Positions 59,131-64,000 of a DNA stretch of 64,000 nt are shown here, in pieces. Location of the stretch: the NCBI RefSeq assembly GCF_004368965.1, contig NZ_SORO01000001.1, positions 372,001 through 436,000 of the forward strand. Direction: 5' to 3'. The position numbers and the translations under genes are program-made. Within the stretch, counting starts at the first letter, position 1, and every line of letters starts with the position of its first letter. The notes under the pieces were generated by a model. The model was not told where the DNA came from. It was given only the letters and a program-made list of their open reading frames with translations, and ran no database searches. Source of the stretch: Leptospira meyeri. GTDB taxonomy: Bacteria; Spirochaetota; Leptospiria; Leptospirales; Leptospiraceae.

Positions 59131-60260
59131 TTCCCCCCTCTGATCTCATAATCAACAATCTTTGCTTTTAGGTTGGCATGTTTCAAACTTAAATGTGTGT
59201 TTTCTTTGAGTCCAAATTTTCCAAGCAGAGAAAAATCCCCCGAAAGAACGGTAAACTTCCAACCGCCAAACTCGTTTTTAATGACCTTTCCAAATTGAAA
59301 GTACATTTCCTTTAGGTCTTCCATTGGTTTTCCAATCCGATCCCCATAAGGTGGATTGGTAACCACGTGACCTTTGTCTCCAAATTTGTTTTTGAGATCC
59401 AAACAGTTTCCGACTTCAAACGTAACAAAGTCTTCAACACCCGCCTCATAAGCATTTTCTTTTGCGATGCGAACTGCTTCCGGGTCTAGATCAAATCCAA
59501 AAAGATGAGGGGAATTTGGTTTTTCCATTTTTCTTTCGGAAAACACATACGTCGGAAATAGAATTTGGAATACAGGAGATTCCGCAAAAAGGAAACGATT
59601 GATTTCGCCATACAAACGTTCTCTTAATGCGGCTTCGATAAGGATGGTTCCTGAACCGCACATGGGATCTACTAAGGTATTTCCTTCTTTCCAACCGGAG
59701 ACTTCGAGCATTGCTTGTGCAATGGGTTCCCTCACGGGAGCATTTCCTGCAAAGAGCCTATATCCGCGCCTTCCCACGGGATCTCCCGAAAGGGAAATTT
59801 CAATGCTAAAGCGGTCTGTATGAGATCTCACAACGATGGTAATGTCTGCCATTCGTTTTTCAATTTCGGGGAGAGGGACTTTTTTACTCCGCAAACGATC
59901 GAGGACTGCATCTTTTGTTCGATGCATGGTGAATTCAGAATTCTTTAATTTATCTTTGGTCTCAGCATCAATTCGAAAACTAACATCCGGGCCAATGTAT
60001 TTTTCCCAAGGGAGTTCGTTTGCTTTGGCATAAAATTCATCGTAAGTTTCTGCATTATCATGTAGCAACTGTAAGTTGATTCGTGAAGCAAACTTGGTAT
60101 GAACCGCAAACTTTATGACATCTTCTTTTTTGCCGGAAAAAAAAACGCCACCTCTGTTAGAACTAGTGATTTTAAGATGAAACGATTTTAATTCGGATTC
60201 CAAAAGCGGAGAGAGTCCCTCTCCGCAAATGGCATGGTAAGTGGGGTGAGTAGGTTTTAT
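59127..60260 (-). CDS. THUMP-domain RNA methyltransferase (RlmL N-terminal-like)
   Basis: A SAM-dependent rRNA methyltransferase with an N-terminal THUMP domain and a Rossmann core: TLVDPMCGSGTILIEAAL (SAM site), FGFDLDPEAV, HVVTNPPYGDRIG (motif IV NPPY). The first in-frame TTG is at 60203, but the frame continues upstream with the typical N-terminus YHAICGEGLSPLLESELK. The nearest codon that could start this is ATA at 60260, 7 bases after AGGAG and overlapping the bfr TAA, giving about 377 residues. The start codon is therefore unsure. Confidence 0.85.
   Translation of the reverse strand: MKPTHPTYHAICGEGLSPLLESELKSFHLKITSSNRGGVFFSGKKEDVIKFAVHTKFASRINLQLLHDNAETYDEFYAKANELPWEKYIGPDVSFRIDAETKDKLKNSEFTMHRTKDAVLDRLRSKKVPLPEIEKRMADITIVVRSHTDRFSIEISLSGDPVGRRGYRLFAGNAPVREPIAQAMLEVSGWKEGNTLVDPMCGSGTILIEAALRERLYGEINRFLFAESPVFQILFPTYVFSERKMEKPNSPHLFGFDLDPEAVRIAKENAYEAGVEDFVTFEVGNCLDLKNKFGDKGHVVTNPPYGDRIGKPMEDLKEMYFQFGKVIKNEFGGWKFTVLSGDFSLLGKFGLKENTHLSLKHANLKAKIVDYEIRGGK
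60206..60226. repeat. Perfect hairpin inside the methyltransferase N-terminal coding region
   Basis: GCGGAGAG and CTCTCCGC (8-base perfect arms, 5-base loop) fall in the codons for GEGLSP. If translation starts at ATA it lies about 12 codons in; if it starts at the TTG at 60203 it would be in the leader. It has no T-run, so it is not a standard terminator. Confidence 0.5.
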
Positions 60261-60733
60261 TCCGAGTCTCCTAATTTTTGAGCCAAGTAGTTAGGGAGGC
60301 TTATCGAATCGATAATGGATTTTTGTGTTTCAATCCAATCAATATGTTCTTCTTCAGAAACTAGGATTTTTTCGAAAAGTTCTCTTGTTCCATTGTCTTT
60401 GGCTGCTACACAGATATCAATGCCACGGTTAAGTCTTTCTACCGCATTGTATTCTAGCTGTAAGTCATGATCCAACATCTCGGGAACCGTTTGGCCAACA
60501 TTGATTTTTAGATACTTTTGTAGGTCAGGAGTTCCATCAAAAAATAGAATCCTTTCGATGATTTCATCTGCATGTTTCATCTCTTCAATGGACTCTTTTC
60601 TGAGGTATTCAGCAAGTTCCAAATACCCCCAATTTTTACAGACTTTTGCATGAATAAAATACTGATTGATGGCTGTGAGTTCTGCCGCTAGAACTTCCGC
60701 TAAAATGTCGATTACTTCTTTTTTTCCCTTCAT
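60257..60733 (-). CDS. bfr: Bacterioferritin
   Basis: Haem-binding iron storage protein of 158 residues that oxidises and stores ferrous iron in 24-mers. All ferroxidase ligands are present at the E. coli numbering: E18, E51, H54, E94, E127 and H130. M52, the haem ligand, is also present (EEMKHADEIIERILFF). The ATG at 60733 follows GAGG by 8 bases and starts the typical MKGKKEVIDIL; an upstream ATG at 60760 would add 9 residues. It is first of a minus operon with the methyltransferase, NAGS-like and DCC genes. Confidence 0.96.
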   Translation of the reverse strand: MKGKKEVIDILAEVLAAELTAINQYFIHAKVCKNWGYLELAEYLRKESIEEMKHADEIIERILFFDGTPDLQKYLKINVGQTVPEMLDHDLQLEYNAVERLNRGIDICVAAKDNGTRELFEKILVSEEEHIDWIETQKSIIDSISLPNYLAQKLGDSE

Positions 60734-60811
60734 ATGGGTAGCCTCATTTTCTCTCTTCAAATGGAAAGATAATTGGTTTTCATAGAATAGGCAAGCGTAA
60801 AGTATATTCTA

Positions 60812-61912
60812 ATGAAGAAAGTTTACATTCACAATCCATCATTGAGTGTATTCGGAAAACACAAAGGATCACAACTTGATTTATCCTTTGTGACCGCAAA
60901 ACAATCTGTACATGAGTTTCAATCTCACAAAATTCAGTTCATCATCTACGCAAGTTTTTCACCTGATTCCTATAATAAAGAATACCATTTATCTGCAAAA
61001 CTCCCTGGTTTATTAGGAATTCGCGATGTTTATTCCATACGAATGGAAACTGCATCTTCGTCAGGGGCTGCGGCTTTTCAATTGGGGGTGAATTTAATTC
61101 TCAGTGGAAGGTTTGATCATGGACTTGTTTTGGCAACGGAAGTAATGAGCCAACTCAACCGTGAAGAGAGTAATCTTTTGTTAGGTTCTGTTCTTTCTGA
61201 TTCACAAAGGGCACTCGGAATGTCTATGGCACAAGGTGGTGCTATGATCACCCGAAAGTATTTAAATGATTATGGATACAAAGAAGAAGACCTTTTTGCC
61301 ATCGCAAAGAAATTACATGACAACGGTCTTAAAAATCCGAAAGCACATATCAAAAAGAATTTAACCTTAGAAGAATACCAAAACCAAACAAAGATCGCAA
61401 GTCCATTAGGTTTGTATGATATTTCTCCACTTTCTGACGGGTCGGCAGCTCTCATCCTTTCCAAAAATCCAAGTTCCATTTCAGTCAAAGGTATGGGCTC
61501 GGGTACTGCTCCTTTCCTTTCCTCAGCGGATCCAAGTTTTCTTGCCAACCGCATTGCCTTTGAGAAGGCTTATGCAGAAGCTGGTGTGGAACCAAGTGAT
61601 ATTGATTTTGCGGAATTACATGACGCATTTACTCCTTTCGAACTTGTCGGTGCCGAAGATGCTGGTTTTTTCAACCGTGGAGAGGCCTTATTTCAGGTAA
61701 AAGCAGGTCTTACTCATCCCAAGGGCAAAATTCCGATCAATTCCTCTGGAGGACTCAAATCCCGAGGCCATCCGGTGGGAGCTTCGGGCCTAGCACAAAT
61801 TGTTGAACTTTGTCGGTTCTTTGAGGAATGGCCCGAAAAGCGGTTGGCAATAGCACAAAGTATAGGTGGACTTGCTACAAACAACTTTGTGTCGATACTA
61901 GAAAGAGACTGA
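60812..61912 (+). CDS. Thiolase-family protein lacking the catalytic Cys
   Basis: A 366-residue SCP-x/acetyl-CoA acetyltransferase-like protein. The C-terminal motifs are intact: ELHDAFTPFEL and NSSGGLKSRGHPVGASG (catalytic His region). The nucleophile motif, usually EAACASG, reads ETASSSG, so Ser82 replaces the acyl-accepting Cys. It probably cannot do normal thiolysis; it may act on lipid-bound acyl groups or be a binding protein. It overlaps the next gene by one base (TGATG). Confidence 0.78.
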   Translation: MKKVYIHNPSLSVFGKHKGSQLDLSFVTAKQSVHEFQSHKIQFIIYASFSPDSYNKEYHLSAKLPGLLGIRDVYSIRMETASSSGAAAFQLGVNLILSGRFDHGLVLATEVMSQLNREESNLLLGSVLSDSQRALGMSMAQGGAMITRKYLNDYGYKEEDLFAIAKKLHDNGLKNPKAHIKKNLTLEEYQNQTKIASPLGLYDISPLSDGSAALILSKNPSSISVKGMGSGTAPFLSSADPSFLANRIAFEKAYAEAGVEPSDIDFAELHDAFTPFELVGAEDAGFFNRGEALFQVKAGLTHPKGKIPINSSGGLKSRGHPVGASGLAQIVELCRFFEEWPEKRLAIAQSIGGLATNNFVSILERD

Positions 61913-62982
61913 TGCCAGAAAAAATACTCATCATCCAAACGGCTTTTTTAGGTGACCTGATCCTATCCACTTCGTTTTTCCATGCGGTCAAAATGGAACA
62001 TCCAGGAGCTGAAATTCATGTATTAGTGAATGCCGGTACGGAATCTGTTTTGGATAACAATCCAGATTTAACAAAAGTTTGGTCACTTGATAAAAAACGA
62101 ATCAAAAAGAATCCGTTTGCCTTTATGCATTTTGCTGGTTTATTAAAAAAAGAAACCTTTAACAAGGTGTATTCAGCGCACTTTTCATTTCGTTCGAGTT
62201 TGTTATCATACCTAACAAGGGCACCGATTCGTATTGGTTATAAAGAATCTGGCTTTTCTTTTTTGCATACAAAGACGGTACAAAGACCCAAACAAGGTCC
62301 TCACGAAGTAGAAAAACTATTTTCCCTTTTATTTGAAGAATATGATTTTCCGAAAGGAAGAGAAAGAAGGCCGTATTTATTCCCAGGGAAATTGGAGGAA
62401 GATTCTTTTTTAATAAAGAAAAAGGAAATTATCAATAATGATGAGGGATACATTCTGATTGCTCCTTCTTCTCTTTGGGAAACAAAACGGATGCCAGAAG
62501 AAAAATTTGTGAGTGTCATCACGCAGATCCTGAGGAAACGAAAAGAAACGGTTATTTTGATTGGTAGCAAAGCAGATTTGGAAATTGAAAATACTATTGT
62601 TCGTTTGATGAAAACAGAACCATTGGAATTAAAAGAAAGGGATCGTTTGCTTTCACTTGTAGGAAAAACAAACCTAAAAGAGCTAATGGTTTGGATTCGA
62701 AATGCCAGTGCGATTATTTCCAACGATTCCAGTCCTATTCATTTTGCTTCTGCTTTTAATACTCCGACAGTTATGTTGTATGGTGCGACCGTCCCGGCAT
62801 TTGGGTATGGAAGCCTTTCCGATAAACATAAAATTTTGGAAGTACAGGGTCTAAATTGTAGACCTTGCGGGATTCACGGAGGACGAATTTGTCCAGAGGG
62901 ACATTTTCGTTGTATGATGGACCAAAATCCTGTGAGAATTTTTGAAGCCTTAGAGGAAATCATCACTCATGAAATTACCTGA
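61912..62982 (+). CDS. Glycosyltransferase family 9 (heptosyltransferase-like)
   Basis: A 356-residue GT-B enzyme that adds a sugar (often heptose) to LPS core. Motifs: ILIIQTAFLGDLILSTSFF (N-terminal Gly-Asp loop), LIAPSSLWETKRMP, NDSSPIHFASAFNTPTVMLYG, then a Cys-rich block (CRPCGIHGGRICPEGHFRCM). The ATG at 61912 overlaps the thiolase stop and matches the family N-terminus. It overlaps pepP by 14 bases. Confidence 0.9.
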   Translation: MPEKILIIQTAFLGDLILSTSFFHAVKMEHPGAEIHVLVNAGTESVLDNNPDLTKVWSLDKKRIKKNPFAFMHFAGLLKKETFNKVYSAHFSFRSSLLSYLTRAPIRIGYKESGFSFLHTKTVQRPKQGPHEVEKLFSLLFEEYDFPKGRERRPYLFPGKLEEDSFLIKKKEIINNDEGYILIAPSSLWETKRMPEEKFVSVITQILRKRKETVILIGSKADLEIENTIVRLMKTEPLELKERDRLLSLVGKTNLKELMVWIRNASAIISNDSSPIHFASAFNTPTVMLYGATVPAFGYGSLSDKHKILEVQGLNCRPCGIHGGRICPEGHFRCMMDQNPVRIFEALEEIITHEIT

Positions 62983-64000
62983 TAAAAAAACAAGAGAATA
63001 CAACTCTAAGTTATACCGTAGTCGGATCATCAACATTCAGAAAAAGTTGAAAAAAGGGGAAATCTTTTTACTCTTTGCCGCAAATCATAAGATTAGAAAC
63101 CGGGATGTGGAATATAAGTTTCGCCAAAACTCCGATTTTTACTACCTTACTGGAATAACAGAAGAAGACTCCATCCTTGTCATTACTCAAGATGTTTCAG
63201 GGATGTTTTGTCTGCCCAAAGACAAAGAAAAAGAAATTTGGACGGGTATTCGACTTGGAAAAGAAAAAATCAAATCCATGTTAGGTTTGGATTTTTCTTA
63301 TGACTTAAGTGATTGGGAAAAAGAAAGATCTGCCATCCTGATAGGGAATCATACTTTGTATTATTTTTTTGGAGAAAATCCAGACCGCGACCGGGAACTG
63401 ATTTCCGAATGTAGGAATCTATCGGAAAGAGGTCGGGAAGGAAAATTTGGCCCGCATAGGATTGAACATCCTCATTTTTTACATGAAGAAAGACTAAATA
63501 AATCCAAGGAAGAAATTGCACTTTTAAAAAATGCAGCAGAAGTCACAAAACTTGGCCATATGCGCATTATGCGAGAGAGTAAACCGGGGATGTATGAATA
63601 TGAATTGGAAGCACTTCTTGACCAGGAGTATTTAAAATACGGATCGATCGGCGGTGGGTATGGTCATATTGTTGCCACAGGAAAAAACGCCTGTATCCTT
63701 CATTACGTTAGTAATGATGACGTTCTAAAAGAAGGGGATTTGGTTCTAGTCGATTCAGGGGCAGAGTGGAATTATTATACAGCGGATGTCACACGTGTGT
63801 TTCCTGCCGGAAAAAAGTTCACCGAGGCTCAAAAAACAATCTATGAAATTGTATTGTATGCACAGAAAAATGCGATTCACAATTCTACTTCTGGAACTCC
63901 TTTCAATGAAGTACATGAAAAAACGGTTCGTTTCCTCAGTGATTGTTTAAGGGAAATGGGTTTTTTAAAGGGGAGTTTAGAAGAAATTCTCGAGAAAGGA
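62969..64000 (+). CDS. pepP: Xaa-Pro aminopeptidase (partial, runs off the window)
   Basis: Metallopeptidase that removes an N-terminal residue next to proline. The visible 344 residues hold the N-terminal domain (EYKFRQNSDFYYLTGI, the usual FRQxSxFxYLTG motif) and the start of the pita-bread catalytic domain (CILHYVSNDD, LVLVDSGAEWNYYTADVTRVF, the first Asp ligands). The later His/Glu ligands lie beyond base 64000. The ATG lies 14 bases inside the glycosyltransferase gene. Confidence 0.92.
   Translation, partial: MKLPDKKTREYNSKLYRSRIINIQKKLKKGEIFLLFAANHKIRNRDVEYKFRQNSDFYYLTGITEEDSILVITQDVSGMFCLPKDKEKEIWTGIRLGKEKIKSMLGLDFSYDLSDWEKERSAILIGNHTLYYFFGENPDRDRELISECRNLSERGREGKFGPHRIEHPHFLHEERLNKSKEEIALLKNAAEVTKLGHMRIMRESKPGMYEYELEALLDQEYLKYGSIGGGYGHIVATGKNACILHYVSNDDVLKEGDLVLVDSGAEWNYYTADVTRVFPAGKKFTEAQKTIYEIVLYAQKNAIHNSTSGTPFNEVHEKTVRFLSDCLREMGFLKGSLEEILEKG

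Overview
The window reads as a chromosomal segment from a spirochaete of the genus Leptospira, most likely a free-living (saprophytic) species. The signs are low-to-moderate G+C, genes packed tightly on both strands with 1-20 base overlaps, many TTG/GTG starts, lipoproteins with loose spirochaetal lipoboxes, a DUF1574 protein (a family known mainly from Leptospira) beside an AlgI-type acyltransferase, OmpA/coiled-coil, OmpL47-like and FecR/LysM envelope proteins, and many SpoIIE-type phosphatases, cyclases and GGDEF proteins. The species cannot be fixed from sequence reading alone. I see no rRNA, tRNA, CRISPR array, insertion sequence or prophage. No gap without a gene exceeds about 190 bases.

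Layout. 1-9.9 kb: the end of an unknown gene, sppA (minus), uvrA and a degraded acyl-CoA dehydrogenase-like protein (plus), then a minus-strand operon of a lipoprotein, an OmpA coiled-coil protein and a zinc exporter, then mgtE. 9.9-12.4 kb: a lipoprotein and an LEA14-like lipoprotein converging on a shared hairpin terminator, and exonuclease III. 12.4-18.5 kb: a three-gene signalling operon (membrane class III nucleotide cyclase, FecR/Ig-fold protein, Fn3/DUF5683-like protein). 18.5-25.7 kb: hisD-panC-mfd, a lipoprotein and uppP. 25.7-32.6 kb: a 7TM/SpoIIE/TPR phosphatase, rlmI, AlgI-like MBOAT plus DUF1574, and a membrane J-like protein. 32.7-38.9 kb: miaB, an LptF/G permease, a coiled-coil protein, an exported helical protein, mgsA, an SRPBCC protein and an IscA-like relic. 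38.9-48.4 kb: an NHL/VWA-TPR pair, prfC, and a second signalling operon (LysM-FecR, OmpL47-like, SpoIIE phosphatase). 48.4-53.1 kb: a membrane iron-sulfur oxidoreductase divergent from mqnC, then a diguanylate cyclase. 53.2-60.7 kb: a GerMN protein, a HAD phosphatase, a translationally coupled operon of KamA-like radical SAM enzyme, ATP-grasp ligase and haem-oxygenase-like metalloenzyme, then a minus-strand bacterioferritin/rRNA methyltransferase/NAGS-like/DCC operon. 60.8-64 kb: a thiolase-like protein, a family 9 glycosyltransferase and the start of pepP.

Themes. Housekeeping genes (DNA repair uvrA, mfd, xth; RNA modification miaB, rlmI, THUMP methyltransferase; release factor 3; histidine and pantothenate synthesis) are mixed with envelope and signalling genes. 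Two operons join FecR/Ig-fold exported proteins to an intracellular signalling enzyme, a cyclase in one and a PP2C phosphatase in the other. The membrane iron-sulfur oxidoreductase probably passes electrons from acyl-CoA oxidation to menaquinone, and the divergent mqnC makes that quinone. The best candidate for an undescribed system is the KamA-like/ATP-grasp/haem-oxygenase-like operon at 54763-57634. Its three genes overlap by ATGA junctions, and its aminomutase has a changed substrate-binding acid. Several proteins keep a known fold but lack key residues: the acyl-CoA dehydrogenase, J-domain, thiolase, VWA and A-type carrier relatives.
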